Assembly (NCBI GenBank): GCA_902597795.1
Contig: CACJZA010000001.1
Coordinates: 1 to 64,000 of the forward strand
Direction of reading: 5' to 3'
DNA from: an uncultured Alphaproteobacteria bacterium
GTDB taxonomy: Bacteria; Pseudomonadota; Alphaproteobacteria; HIMB59; GCA-002718135
Length of the DNA stretch: 64,000 nt
Every line of letters begins with the position of its first letter. Positions within the stretch are counted from its first letter, which is position 1. The position numbers and the translations under genes were made by a program. The notes under the pieces are model-generated. The model worked only from the letters and a program-made list of their open reading frames with translations, was not told the origin of the DNA and searched no databases. This document shows positions 11,080 through 22,100 of the stretch, one piece after another.

Positions 11080-12505
11080 TATTTACAATATTTTTTTTAT
11101 ACCTGAAATTTTTTTAGCATGCTCTTCTTTTGTTTGTTTACTTTTTGGCCTTTTTTTAAAAAAGAATGCATTTAGACAAACTTCCAATCTAGCAGTTTTC
11201 GTTTTATTATTAACCATTTTGCTAGTTTACTATGATAGTGAATCAAATTTTGCAAATTATAAAAGTCTATTTAGCCACTCTTCTTTTATAAATTTTTTTA
11301 AAATTTTAGCTCTATTAGGATCTATAGCTAGTATCATCATTTCTAAAGATTATTTCTTAGGTATTAAGCTAAAAAATTTTGAAATTCCTATTTTATTTTT
11401 ATTTTCAACACTTGGGATGATGTTAATGATTGCATCAAATAATCTTATGTCCATGTATTTAGCAATAGAACTACAAAGTTTATCTCTTTATGTTGCTGCA
11501 GCAATAAAAAGAGATTCAATCTCATCAGCTGAGTCAGGAGTAAAATACTTTATTTTAGGAGCATTATCGTCTGGTATACTTTTGTATGGTTTCTCCTTAA
11601 TTTATGGATTTACTGGTTCAATGAATTTTGATGATATAAGTTTCTATTTATCAAAATATGATAATTTAAATTTAGGTCTAATATTTGGGCTTGTATTTGT
11701 GATGGTAGGCTTGGCCTTTAAGGTTTCAGCCGTACCTTTTCATATGTGGACTCCTGATGTTTATGAAGGAGCTCCAAACTCAATTACAGGTTTTTTTGCT
11801 ATTGTCCCTAAGATTGCTGCAGTAGCTTTAATTTATCGTTTTTGTTTAGTTCCATTTGAAAATTTTTACTTAGAATGGAGTCAAATAATTTTATTTCTAT
11901 CAATAGCCTCAATGTTTCTTGGAGCTATAGCGGCTATAGCACAGTCAAATATTAAAAGATTATTAGCTTATAGTTCTATCGGACATATAGGCTATATATT
12001 AATAGCTTTAGTTGCCGCAAATGATGATGGAATTAAAGCAGCATCAATTTATATGTTTTCATACATGATAATGAATGTTGCTATTTTTGCTATTTTACTT
12101 TCATTAAAAGTTAAAAATGAGTATTTAATTAATATAACTGATTTAAAAGGTTTAAGTAAAAGTAATCCAATCGTTAGTCTTTCTATTTCAATAATAATGC
12201 TATCTATGGCTGGCATCCCCCCATTTATAGGATTTTTTGGAAAGTTTTATGTTTTCATTGCTGCAATTGAACAAGAATTATATGTGCTTTCAGTTTTTGG
12301 TGTCCTAGCTAGTGTAATTTCTGCTTTTTATTATTTAAGAATTATTAAGATAATGTATTTTGATGAAAGTAAAAGTGAAGGTATAATTAATTTTCAAATT
12401 TCTTTTCAGTCAAAAATTATTTTATCCTTAAGTTTATTTTTAATTATTTGTTTTATATTTTACCCATCTTTATTGATTAATATATCAGCAAGTTTGACCA
12501 TTTGA
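11069..12505 (+). CDS. nuoN: NADH-quinone oxidoreductase subunit N
   Basis: This is the third antiporter-like subunit (478 residues). Glu134 in MYLAIELQSLSLYV and Lys218 in GLAFKVSAVPFHMWTPDVY match the conserved proton-channel residues, and GIPPFIGFFGKFYVF is the usual C-terminal loop and helix. It is the last nuo gene; the next gene, birA, begins 3 bases later on the same strand with no visible terminator, so read-through into the following block is likely. Confidence 0.98.
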   Translation: MLNNIYNIFFIPEIFLACSSFVCLLFGLFLKKNAFRQTSNLAVFVLLLTILLVYYDSESNFANYKSLFSHSSFINFFKILALLGSIASIIISKDYFLGIKLKNFEIPILFLFSTLGMMLMIASNNLMSMYLAIELQSLSLYVAAAIKRDSISSAESGVKYFILGALSSGILLYGFSLIYGFTGSMNFDDISFYLSKYDNLNLGLIFGLVFVMVGLAFKVSAVPFHMWTPDVYEGAPNSITGFFAIVPKIAAVALIYRFCLVPFENFYLEWSQIILFLSIASMFLGAIAAIAQSNIKRLLAYSSIGHIGYILIALVAANDDGIKAASIYMFSYMIMNVAIFAILLSLKVKNEYLINITDLKGLSKSNPIVSLSISIIMLSMAGIPPFIGFFGKFYVFIAAIEQELYVLSVFGVLASVISAFYYLRIIKIMYFDESKSEGIINFQISFQSKIILSLSLFLIICFIFYPSLLINISASLTI

Positions 12506-12508
12506 TCA

Positions 12509-13243
12509 ATGTCATTAGATAAAATTAAAAATCTTTTAGATAAAAACAATTATGATTTTTATTTTATTGAAACTGTAGATTCTACAATGTCAGAGATTAA
12601 AAAACATATTAATAATAGAAATATATGTTTGATGGCAAATGAACAAAAAAAAGGATTTGGAAGACGTGGAACAACTTGGGAAAGTCCAAAAGATAATGTC
12701 TATATTTCTATTTTATCTAAAAATATATTACCAATAGAAAATCATTTTTTAAATAATGCTTTTATTACTAATATGATTTGTTCTGTGATTGAAAATATTT
12801 GTAGTGTTAAAACTCAAATTAAATGGCCAAATGACATTTTAATTAATAAAGAAAAAATTTCTGGAATAATTTCTGAAATATTTAGTATCAAAAGTGATAA
12901 ATATATAAATACTGGTTTTGGAGTTAATATAGTATCTTCTCCAAAAATTGAAAATTATCCAACAACTAATATTAATAAATACAATAAAGAAATTAACAAT
13001 TTTTATTTTGTATATGAAATTATGGAAGAGTATTTTAACAATTGTAAACAACTGCTAAATAATCACGAAAAAATTATGACTGAATATAAAAGTAGATTAT
13101 TATATTTAGGAGGCAATATTAATTTAAAAATTGATGAACAAAATGTAAAACAAGGAATATTTCATAATCTTAACCCTGATGGTTCAATCACTTTAAAAAA
13201 TAATATTAATTTTGAAAATATATATAATGCTAGAATAATTTAA
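12509..13243 (+). CDS. birA: Biotin--[acetyl-CoA-carboxylase] ligase, catalytic type
   Basis: The enzyme activates biotin with ATP and transfers it to the biotin carboxyl carrier protein. In the 244 residues, FGRRGTTWESP (about 50-60) is the biotinyl-AMP loop and KWPNDILINKEKISGIISE (from 105) the catalytic core with its conserved lysine. There is no N-terminal winged-helix domain, so this is the monofunctional form that cannot act as a biotin operon repressor. A small C-terminal domain follows residue 190. In alphaproteobacteria birA commonly follows nuoN, as here. The stop overlaps the coaX ATG by one base. Confidence 0.95.
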   Translation: MSLDKIKNLLDKNNYDFYFIETVDSTMSEIKKHINNRNICLMANEQKKGFGRRGTTWESPKDNVYISILSKNILPIENHFLNNAFITNMICSVIENICSVKTQIKWPNDILINKEKISGIISEIFSIKSDKYINTGFGVNIVSSPKIENYPTTNINKYNKEINNFYFVYEIMEEYFNNCKQLLNNHEKIMTEYKSRLLYLGGNINLKIDEQNVKQGIFHNLNPDGSITLKNNINFENIYNARII

Positions 13244-14004
13244 TGATTGTTATTGATGTAGGTAATACGAATATAGTTATAGGTTTTTATAAAAAAAATA
13301 AATTAATTAAAATTATTAGATTAAAAACAGAAAAAAAAATCAATATTACACAAAAAGAAATAAATAAATTTTTTAAATCTAACAAAAAGTTGATTAATAA
13401 TCTTAAAGATAGATTTTGTATCTTGTCCTCTGTTGTACCTTCTATAAATTCAATTTTTAAAAATATTTTTCAAAAAAATAAATTCAAATTTTATGTAATT
13501 AATCCAAAAAAAATATCATTTAGAAATAGTATCAATTATAATTTAAATCAAATTGGAAGTGATCGAATAGCAAACTATGCCTATGTATATAGTAAGAAAA
13601 TCAAAGACTGTATAATTGTCGACTTTGGTACAGCTACTACTTTTGATGTCATTAAAAATAATCAATATTTAGGTGGATTAATTTTTCCAGGTATAAATCT
13701 TTCAATGGAGACACTTTTAAATAATGCTGAGTTAATAAAAACTTCAAAAATCTCAAAATCAAATAAAATTGTTAATAATAATACATCTGCTTCTATTCAA
13801 TCAGGTTTCTATTTTGGTTATTTGCATGCAGTTAATGGTATATTAAAGCAAATTATTAAGGAGAATAACTTTAAGCCCAAAGTCTATATTACTGGTGGTC
13901 TAGGTAAAATATTATGGGACAATATTATTTATAAACCTATATATATGGAACATTTGACATTAGAAGGAATAAAAGAAATCGGTAACAAACATTTTTATGA
14001 GTAA
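13243..14004 (+). CDS. coaX: Type III pantothenate kinase
   Basis: This cytoplasmic enzyme makes the first committed step of coenzyme A synthesis, phosphorylating pantothenate. It belongs to the ASKHA fold: DVGNTN (5-10) is the phosphate-1 motif, GSDRIAN (105-111) the pantothenate-site motif and DFGTATTFD (127-135) the second phosphate motif; YITGGLG lies near the C-terminus. The length (253) is normal. The gene is very lysine- and asparagine-rich, reflecting base composition. It overlaps rnj by 8 bases (ATGAGTAA). Confidence 0.95.
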   Translation: MIVIDVGNTNIVIGFYKKNKLIKIIRLKTEKKINITQKEINKFFKSNKKLINNLKDRFCILSSVVPSINSIFKNIFQKNKFKFYVINPKKISFRNSINYNLNQIGSDRIANYAYVYSKKIKDCIIVDFGTATTFDVIKNNQYLGGLIFPGINLSMETLLNNAELIKTSKISKSNKIVNNNTSASIQSGFYFGYLHAVNGILKQIIKENNFKPKVYITGGLGKILWDNIIYKPIYMEHLTLEGIKEIGNKHFYE

Positions 14005-15670
14005 TAATTTACAACTAAATGATTTTAATGAAGGACTACACTTTTTATCTCTTGGGGGTATTGGGGAAATTGGCGCAAATTGTTATCTTTACGGATGTGA
14101 TGGAAAATGGATAATGATAGATTTAGGCCTTTCATTTGCAGATGAAAAGTTTCCTGGTGTTGATTTATTAGTACCAAAAATAGATCATATTGAAAGTTTA
14201 GAAGATAATCTCGAGGCTATTATTATCAGCCATGGTCATGAAGATCATGCAGGAGCTGTTGCGTTCTTAGCAAATAAAATTAAATGTCCTGTATATGCAA
14301 GTAAATTTGCAAAATTTCTTATCGAAAATAGGATAAAAGAATTCAATAAAGTAGAAGGATTTACTTTAAAAGAGATAAATCTAGACAAGAAATTAATACT
14401 CAATAATTTTGATATAAGTTTTATTCCAACTACGCACTCAATTCCTGAACCAACTGCAATAGTAATTAAAACATCATATGGATCATTACTTCATACTGCT
14501 GATTGGAAAATAGATCATTCACCTACTTTAGGAGATGCATTTTCAAGAGAAAAATTTGAAAAATTAGGAAACGATGGATTACTTGCCTTAATAGGTGACT
14601 CTACCAACGCAAATGTGCCTGGTAAATCAGAATCTGAAAATGATGTTAGAGATGAGCTAACAAGTATATTTTCAAGATTTTCTAATAGAATTGTTGTTAC
14701 CTGTTTTTCTTCAAATATTGCACGAATGAAAAATATTATTCAAGCAGCAAAAAAAAATAAAAGAAAAGTTGCTCTTGTTGGTAGAAGTATGAAAAAAAAT
14801 ATCGAAGTAGCAAGAAAATGTGGTTATGTTGCAGATGATGAAATTTTTATCAGTGAAGATGAAGCTTCTTATATACCAAGAGAAAATTTAGTCATAATTT
14901 GTACTGGAAGTCAGGGTGAAAAAAGATCTGCGCTTTTCAGAATAGCTTATAATTCTCATCAACATTTACATTTAGAGCCTGAAGATGTAGTAATTTTTAG
15001 CTCTAGAGATATTCCTGGTAATGAAAAATCAATAAATAATTTAAAGAACTTACTTATTAGACAAAGAGTTGAGATAGTAACTGCTGATGATGATTTAGTA
15101 CATGTTTCAGGTCATGGTTATGCAGATGAAATAAAACAAATGTATAATTGGACAAAACCTTACTTATCTATTCCTGTGCATGGTGAACCCATGCATCTAG
15201 AGGCGCATAAACAATTATCTTACTCATCTCAAGTACCATTTACTAAAATTTTAGAAAATGGAAAATGTCTCAAAATTGCACCAGGTGAACCTAAAATTGT
15301 AGAAAAATTTGAAACTGGAAAGTTAATTGTTGAGGGTAAAAATCTTTACGATTCTGAATCTACATTTATTAAAGAGAGAAGGAAATATTCATTTGAGGGG
15401 CTAGTTTTAATTTCTTTAATTATCAACGATGATGACTATTCAATTAATAAAAATATGTTACTTACCTTAAAAGGATTGCCGGGAATAGATGAAGAAAATA
15501 TTAAAAATGATTTTAAAATACTTTTTATAGAAAACTATACAAAACTTAACAAAGATCAAAAATCATCAGATCTTATAGTATCTGACTTAATTAAAAGTAG
15601 TTTTAGAAAGATTATAAAAAATTCAATTCAAAAAAAACCAGAAATTCAAGTTCATTTAATACGATCTTAA
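13997..15670 (+). CDS. rnj: Ribonuclease J (metallo-beta-lactamase RNase)
   Basis: This is a 557-residue RNase J/beta-CASP nuclease, a 5'-3' exo- and endoribonuclease used in rRNA maturation and mRNA turnover. The metal-binding HGHEDHAGA motif gives His79, His81, Asp83 and His84. HTADWKID, CTGSQGEKRSAL and the late VSGHGYADEI and VHGEPMHLEAH segments are beta-lactamase/beta-CASP motifs. The C-terminal 120 residues form the usual extra domain. RNase J between coaX and a DUF1467 gene is the common alphaproteobacterial order. The stop overlaps the next ATG by one base. Confidence 0.96.
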   Translation: MSNNLQLNDFNEGLHFLSLGGIGEIGANCYLYGCDGKWIMIDLGLSFADEKFPGVDLLVPKIDHIESLEDNLEAIIISHGHEDHAGAVAFLANKIKCPVYASKFAKFLIENRIKEFNKVEGFTLKEINLDKKLILNNFDISFIPTTHSIPEPTAIVIKTSYGSLLHTADWKIDHSPTLGDAFSREKFEKLGNDGLLALIGDSTNANVPGKSESENDVRDELTSIFSRFSNRIVVTCFSSNIARMKNIIQAAKKNKRKVALVGRSMKKNIEVARKCGYVADDEIFISEDEASYIPRENLVIICTGSQGEKRSALFRIAYNSHQHLHLEPEDVVIFSSRDIPGNEKSINNLKNLLIRQRVEIVTADDDLVHVSGHGYADEIKQMYNWTKPYLSIPVHGEPMHLEAHKQLSYSSQVPFTKILENGKCLKIAPGEPKIVEKFETGKLIVEGKNLYDSESTFIKERRKYSFEGLVLISLIINDDDYSINKNMLLTLKGLPGIDEENIKNDFKILFIENYTKLNKDQKSSDLIVSDLIKSSFRKIIKNSIQKKPEIQVHLIRS

Positions 15671-15903
15671 TGGCACTATTTACTCATGTTCTAATTTTTA
15701 TCCTTGTTTGGTGGATTTTGTTTTTCATACTCTTGCCGATTAAGATAAAAGTACCCCAAAAAGTAGAATCTGGACATGCAAAAAGCGCTCCAAGTAAGCC
15801 ATATCTTCTAATAAAATTTATAGCAACTTCATTAATATCAGCATTAATTTTATTTTTTTTGATTTTATTTGGATTTGATTTATCAAATATATTTAATAAA
15901 TGA
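15670..15903 (+). CDS. DUF1467 family small membrane protein
   Basis: This 77-residue protein has two hydrophobic helices (about residues 5-24 and 48-70) around a short polar loop containing KVESGHAKSAPSKPY. Its form and its position between rnj and proS match the DUF1467 family, found mainly in alphaproteobacteria at this locus. The function is unknown; inner-membrane location is inferred from the helices. It overlaps rnj by 1 base and proS by 4 bases (ATGA), so it is almost certainly translated as part of the operon. Confidence 0.85.
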   Translation: MALFTHVLIFILVWWILFFILLPIKIKVPQKVESGHAKSAPSKPYLLIKFIATSLISALILFFLILFGFDLSNIFNK

Positions 15904-17195
15904 AATATTCTAACTTTTTTCTTCCCACTATTAAAGATGCGCCATCAGATGCTGAAATAATTTCACATAAATTAATGATCAGAGCTGGTATGATTAAACA
16001 ATCTAGCGCCGGTATTTATTCGTGGTTACCTCTAGGTCTACTTGTATTAAAAAAAATTGAACAGATTGTTAGAGAGGAACAAAATAATGCAGGAGCAGTA
16101 GAACTGCTTATGCCTACGATTCAATCTTCTGATTTATGGATTAAATCAGGAAGATACGATGATTATGGAAAAGAAATGTTAAGGATTACGGATAGAAGTG
16201 GAAGAGAAATGCTATACGGCCCGACAAATGAAGAATTAATTACAGATATATTTCAATCACATATAAATTCTTACAAAGATCTTCCAAAAAATCTTTATCA
16301 TATTCAATGGAAATTCCGAGATGAAGTTAGGCCTAGATTTGGAGTAATGCGAGGAAGAGAATTCTTAATGAAGGATAATTATTCATTTGATCTTGATGAA
16401 AGCGAAGCAAAAAAATCTTATGACAATATGTTTAAAGCATACATAAAAACTTTTATTAGAATGGGTTTAACACCAATTTCTTTAAGAGCAGAAACAGGAC
16501 CAATTGGAGGTAACTTAAGTCATGAATTTCAAATACTAGCTAAGACTGGAGAAAGTACACTTTATTATGATAAAAAATTAGAAACACTAAACCCTGAAAC
16601 TATAGACCCAAATGAATTGCAGTCATTTTATGCTGCAGTTGATGATCAACATGATGAAAATAATTGTCCAATTTCAAATGAAGATCTAAAAATTTCTAAG
16701 GGCATTGAAGTGGGTCATATATTTTATTTTGGAACAAAATATTCTGAGAAATTAAATGCATTTGTTCAAGATAAAAGTGGGAAAAATGTTCCAGTGCATA
16801 TGGGATCATATGGCATTGGTGTTTCAAGACTTGTGGGTGCAATTATTGAAGCTTATCATGATGAAAAAGGAATTATGTGGCCTTTAGAGATTGCTCCATT
16901 TAAGGTTTCGATAGTTAATTTAATGCCAGAAGATCAAGATTGTGCTACAAAATCATCAGAATATTATGAATATTTTATGAAAAATAATATTGAAGCCATT
17001 TTAGATGATAGAATCTGCAGTATAGGAAAAAAATTATCTGATAATGAGTTAATTGGGACACCATATCAAATTATTATTGGCAAAAGAGATTTAAAAGATA
17101 ATTTAGTAGAAATAAAAAATCGCCAAAATAATGAAAGTGAAAAAATTTCATCCAGTAGTGTAATTGATTTTATTAATAATAAGTTAAAAAAATAG
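15900..17195 (+). CDS. proS: Proline--tRNA ligase, short alphaproteobacterial form
   Basis: This is a class II aminoacyl-tRNA synthetase charging tRNA-Pro. At 431 residues it lacks the editing insertion of the 570-residue E. coli type and matches the short form of alphaproteobacteria. The start (SNFFLPTIKDAPSDAEIISH), MIRAGMIKQSSAGIYSWLPLG, RDEVRPRFGVMRGREFLMKD (motif 2) and YGIGVSRLVGAIIEA (motif 3) are clear, followed by an anticodon-binding domain (IAPFKVSIVNL to the end). Misacylation editing, if any, would need a separate protein not seen here. Confidence 0.97.
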   Translation: MKYSNFFLPTIKDAPSDAEIISHKLMIRAGMIKQSSAGIYSWLPLGLLVLKKIEQIVREEQNNAGAVELLMPTIQSSDLWIKSGRYDDYGKEMLRITDRSGREMLYGPTNEELITDIFQSHINSYKDLPKNLYHIQWKFRDEVRPRFGVMRGREFLMKDNYSFDLDESEAKKSYDNMFKAYIKTFIRMGLTPISLRAETGPIGGNLSHEFQILAKTGESTLYYDKKLETLNPETIDPNELQSFYAAVDDQHDENNCPISNEDLKISKGIEVGHIFYFGTKYSEKLNAFVQDKSGKNVPVHMGSYGIGVSRLVGAIIEAYHDEKGIMWPLEIAPFKVSIVNLMPEDQDCATKSSEYYEYFMKNNIEAILDDRICSIGKKLSDNELIGTPYQIIIGKRDLKDNLVEIKNRQNNESEKISSSSVIDFINNKLKK

Positions 17196-18446
17196 ATGAT
17201 TTCTAAATCAGAACGATTACTGATTTTTAGGTTTTTATTCTCGAAGAAATCTGATGGCTATGTGTCTATTTTTGCTTGGTTTTCAATAATAGGTATTAGT
17301 TTAGGAGTAGCAGCAATTATTATAGTTATGTCTGTTATGAATGGTTTTAGAATTGATCTAACTAACAGAATAATTGGACTTAATTCACACCTTAATATTT
17401 ATAGTTTTGATAATGAGATAACAAATAAACAAGCTGATGAACTCATATTGAATATTGATAATTCTTTTTTTTACCAACACTACAAATCTATTGAAACAAA
17501 TGGATTAATTATAAAATCAAATAACTCTAAAGGTGTTATGATTAAAGGCTATGACGAATATGATAAAAATCATTATTTGTTTAATTCAATTAATATGGGT
17601 GCATTAATTCAAAATCCAAAAAGTGAAATATTAATTGGAGACTCCTTAGCGAACGAAATGAATTTAAGCGTGGGTGATAAGGTTAAAATTGCAATTCCAA
17701 AGACTGATAAAACAATATTAGGAAATATTCCAAGATTTAAAACATTGGAGGTAGTAGGTGTATTTGATCTAGGTTTATATGAATATGATTCAAATTTAAT
17801 TTTTTTATCTTCAGAACTTGTTAGAAAATTACTCTTATATGATGAAGACATATATAACAAAATTGAATTCTTTACATCATCTCCTAATGAAATTGAATTA
17901 TTTAAAAATAAAGTAGAATTAGTAATATCTAATCTTTTATTAAATTTTTATTCAATATCTTGGAAGGATCAAAACAAAACTTTAATTAATGCACTTAAAG
18001 TGGAAAAGAATGTTATGTTTATTATCCTTTCTTTAATCATCTTAGTTGCATCATTAAATATTATTTCAGGTTTAATTATTTTTGTAAAAGAAAAAAATAA
18101 GGATATTGGCATTTTAAAAACTATTGGAATGAGTAATAAAAGTATTATAAAAATATTTTTTACAATTGGAATCTCAATTGGCTTGATTGGCTCATTAATA
18201 GGATTAATAATTGGAATACTTTTCACAATAAATATTAAATCAATTCAAAGTTTTTTAGAATATTTACTTGGGACAAAGCTCTTTTCTGAAGAAGTCTATT
18301 ATTTATCATCTTTACCTTCAAAGATTAGTATAAATGAGGTTGTTTACGTACTTTGTGTGGCTATAATCATATCAATTATATCAACTATTTTTCCAGCTTT
18401 AAGTTCAGCCAGAATAGATCCTATTAAGAGTTTAAGAAGTGAATAA
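17196..18446 (+). CDS. lolC: Lipoprotein-releasing ABC transporter permease, LolC/LolE family
   Basis: This is an inner-membrane permease (416 residues) of the system that releases outer-membrane lipoproteins to LolA. The N-terminal SERLLIFRFLFSKKSDGYVS, a first transmembrane helix with GISLGVAAIIIVMSVMNGFR, a large periplasmic domain (about residues 50-260) and three C-terminal FtsX-type helices (from about residue 275) are all seen. It starts directly after proS and overlaps lolD by 8 bases. A single permease gene is present; in alphaproteobacteria one LolC/E-type subunit commonly serves both roles, so the C versus E name is not decided by sequence. Confidence 0.93.
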   Translation: MISKSERLLIFRFLFSKKSDGYVSIFAWFSIIGISLGVAAIIIVMSVMNGFRIDLTNRIIGLNSHLNIYSFDNEITNKQADELILNIDNSFFYQHYKSIETNGLIIKSNNSKGVMIKGYDEYDKNHYLFNSINMGALIQNPKSEILIGDSLANEMNLSVGDKVKIAIPKTDKTILGNIPRFKTLEVVGVFDLGLYEYDSNLIFLSSELVRKLLLYDEDIYNKIEFFTSSPNEIELFKNKVELVISNLLLNFYSISWKDQNKTLINALKVEKNVMFIILSLIILVASLNIISGLIIFVKEKNKDIGILKTIGMSNKSIIKIFFTIGISIGLIGSLIGLIIGILFTINIKSIQSFLEYLLGTKLFSEEVYYLSSLPSKISINEVVYVLCVAIIISIISTIFPALSSARIDPIKSLRSE

Positions 18447-19128
18447 CAAATATTTATTAGAGATATCTAGTTTAGGTAAACATTATTCTAATGAAAATAA
18501 TTTAAAAATTGAAATAATTAAAAATCTTAATTTTAAATTAATGCAAAACACTAAAGTTGCGATTGTTGGGCCTTCAGGTTCTGGCAAAACTACTTTTCTT
18601 AATATTATTGGTTTACTTGACTCAGAATATGATGGAAAAGTTTATTTTAAGAATAAAGATATTTCTTTATGCTCTAAAGATGAAACAAATAAAATTAGAG
18701 GATTATCAATTGGTTTTATTCATCAATTTTTTCATCTGATTCCAGAACTCACTGTTATCGAGAATGTTATGCTTCCATTATTAATAAATAAAAATGAAAA
18801 GAAAAGTTATGAAATATCAAAAAAACTACTTCTTGAATTTGGTTTAGATGAAAGGATTAATTATAAACCTTTAAAGTTATCTGGAGGAGAACAACAAAGA
18901 GTCGCTATTGCAAGATCATTAGTTAACAATCCAGATTTAATTTTAGCTGATGAGATGACTGGAAATCTTGATGAAGATACTGCTAACAACATTTTTAAAT
19001 TTTTTATAAATTATATCGAACAAAATAAAAAAACTTTAGTATATGTTACTCATAACAAAACTTATTCTTTACTAGCTGATGAAATTTATTATTTTAAAAA
19101 CAAGAATATACAATTAAATAATGAATAA
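18439..19128 (+). CDS. lolD: Lipoprotein-releasing ABC transporter ATP-binding protein
   Basis: This is the ATPase partner of the upstream permease (229 residues). Walker A GPSGSGKTT is at residues 44-52, the signature LSGGEQQR at 147-154, Walker B LILADE about 167-172 and the switch histidine in YVTHN near the end. The Q-loop reads IHQFFHLIPELT. The start is GTG at 18439 within the end of the permease gene (GTGAATAA overlap), and its own end overlaps dnaE by 8 bases. Confidence 0.96.
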   Translation: MNNKYLLEISSLGKHYSNENNLKIEIIKNLNFKLMQNTKVAIVGPSGSGKTTFLNIIGLLDSEYDGKVYFKNKDISLCSKDETNKIRGLSIGFIHQFFHLIPELTVIENVMLPLLINKNEKKSYEISKKLLLEFGLDERINYKPLKLSGGEQQRVAIARSLVNNPDLILADEMTGNLDEDTANNIFKFFINYIEQNKKTLVYVTHNKTYSLLADEIYYFKNKNIQLNNE

Positions 19129-22100
19129 TCCTTTTATTCATTTACGATCTTTATCTTCATATTCTTTATCTGAAAGTACTCTAAAAATTACTAATTTAGT
19201 AGATCTTGCTAAAAAAAATGACATGCCTGCAATTGCCATTACAGATAATAATAATATGTTTGGAGTCTTTGAGTTTTCAAAAGAATGCGTAAAAAATAAT
19301 ATTCAACCTATAATTGGAACTTCAATAAATTTATTAGATGTTGTTGTAAATAATCAAATTTCCCAAGTTACATTTTTAGTCAAAAATGAAATCGGGTATA
19401 GAAATTTGTTAGAATTAAGCTCACTTTCTCATCTTAATGAAGGTAATAATGTTGGTATATACTTTTCACAATTAGAGAAATTTTCTGAAGGTTTATTCTG
19501 TTATATAGGTGGTGAATTTAATCCTTTACTATTATTAAACAAAGAAAACAAAAAAAAAGATATCATTCAATTAATAAGTAATTTTAAAAAAGTTTTTAAA
19601 CAAAATTTTCTTTTTGAAATTCAAAGAATAAATGATCAAAATATCGATGTTTTTGAAAAAGAATTTATTAATTTATCTAAAGAATTTGACATACCCCTTA
19701 TTGGTTCTAATAATATAAAGTACGCTAATAAAGATGATTATTCAGCTCATGATGCATTACTTTGCATTGCTCAAAAATCTACAATTAATAATTCTCAAAG
19801 AAATATCTCAAATGAAAATATTTATTTTAAGTCTAATGCAGAAATGTACGCAAATTTTGAAGATATTCCTGAGATAATACAAAATAATTTGAATATTTCT
19901 CTATCTTGTAATTATTTTCCTGAATCAACAAAACCACAATTACCTGAATTTAAAAATGATTTAGATCTATCAGCAGAGGATTTTTTATTAAAAACCTCCG
20001 AATTAGGACTTGGAAAAAAAATAAAGGAAAAGAATATTAAGAAAATAGAAATTTACACAGATAGATTGAAATATGAAAATGAAATCATCATTAGAATGGG
20101 TTTTGCTGGATATTTTTTAATAGTAGCAGATTTTGTTAATTGGGCTAAAGAGCAATCCATCCCTGTTGGTCCTGGAAGAGGATCAGGTGCTGGCAGTTTA
20201 GTAGCTTGGTGTTTAGGGATAACAGATTTAGATCCATTAGAATATGAATTATTATTTGAAAGATTCTTAAATCCAGAAAGAGTGTCAATGCCAGATTTTG
20301 ACATAGATTTTTGTCAAACAAGAAGAGATGAAGTTATCGAATACGTTAATAATAAATATGGAAGTGAATGTGTTGCTCATATAATTACATTTGGAACACT
20401 AGCATCTAGAGCTGCTGTGAGAGATATTGGTAGGGTTTTAGAAGTTCCTTATGGAGAAGTAGATTCCTTTGCTAAACTAATACCTTTTAATCCATCAAAT
20501 CCACTGACTTTAAGTGAGTCTATTAAATCTGAAAAAAGTTTACAAGAAAGGATAAGCAGTGATGAAAGAATTTCAAATATTATTGATGTAAGTCTAAAAA
20601 TTGAAGGAACCCACAGACACGCTTCAACCCATGCTGCTGGAGTTGTAATTGGTCATGAAAAGTTATCTAAAGTAGTTCCTTTATACAAAGATCAAAATAC
20701 TAATACAAATGCTACACAATTTTCAATGAAATATGTTGAAGAGGCAGGTTTAATAAAATTTGATTTTCTTGGTTTAACTACATTATCCATTATCGATGAT
20801 TGCATAAAATTAATACTTAAAGAAAATAAAGATTTTTTAATAAATAAAATTCCTCTTAATGATACAAAAACCTATGATCAGTTAAGTAAGGGCGATACAG
20901 TAGGAATATTCCAATTAGAAAGTAATGGTATGGGTAGCGTCCTTCGCCAATTGCAACCTGATAGATTTGAAGAAATAATTGCTGTAGTTGCTTTGTTTAG
21001 ACCTGGACCAATGGATAATATTCCTTCTTTCTGTAATAGAAAACATGGACGTGAAGAAATCAAATATCTCCATTCCATGCTAGAAGATGTTTTAAAAGAA
21101 ACTTACGGAATTATTGTTTATCAAGAACAAGTAATGCAAATTGCACAGGTTTTATCAAATTATTCATTGGGTGAAGCAGACTTATTAAGAAGAGCAATGG
21201 GTAAAAAGATACAAAAAGAAATGGATATGCAAAAATCAAGATTTATAGAAGGCGCTGTTCAAAATAATATTCAGAAAAAAGAAGCTTCAAAAATTTTTGA
21301 TTTAGTTGATAAGTTTGCTGGGTATGGATTTAATAAAAGTCATGCAGCTGCATATGCTTTAATAGCTTATCAAACTGCTTATTTAAAAGCAAATTTTCCA
21401 CATGAATTTCTTACAGCAACTTTAAACTATTCTATAGATAGAACAGAAAAAATTATTTTACTTAAACAAGAAATAGAAAGATTAAATATCAATTTTTTAA
21501 AACCAGATATCAATTTTTCTGATCCATTGTTCTCAATTGAAACAAATGATACCTTAAAATCAATAAGATTTGGTTTATCAGCAATCAAAGGTGTTGGTTT
21601 AAAATCAATTTCTAGCATGGTTGATGAAAGAAATAAAAACGGTAAATTTAAAAGTATCATTGATTTTATGAATAGAGTTTCAAAGGAAGTAATTAACAAA
21701 CGACAGCTTGAAAAACTTATTCAGGCTGGTGCTTTTGATAGTATTGAACTTAACAGATCAAAATTATTTAATAATGTACCAAAATTTGTTGAATTATATG
21801 GAGTAGAAAAAAATATCAATCAAGAAATGCTTTTTGAAGAAAGTGAGATTTCTTTTGAAGATAAAAATCTGTTTAATCAAAATTACGAAAAATGGAAGCA
21901 TGCAGATATTTTATCCAATGAATTAGAGGTTATTGGATTTTATTTTTCTGATCATCCATTAAATCATTATCCAAAAAAGTTTTTCGAATTAGAGAATATC
22001 ATGTCTTTTAAAAACTATTCAGAAAATTATACTTCAAATGTCATCAAAGTTTGTGGTGCTATTTTAGATATCAAAGAAAGATCAAATAAAGATGGAAAAA

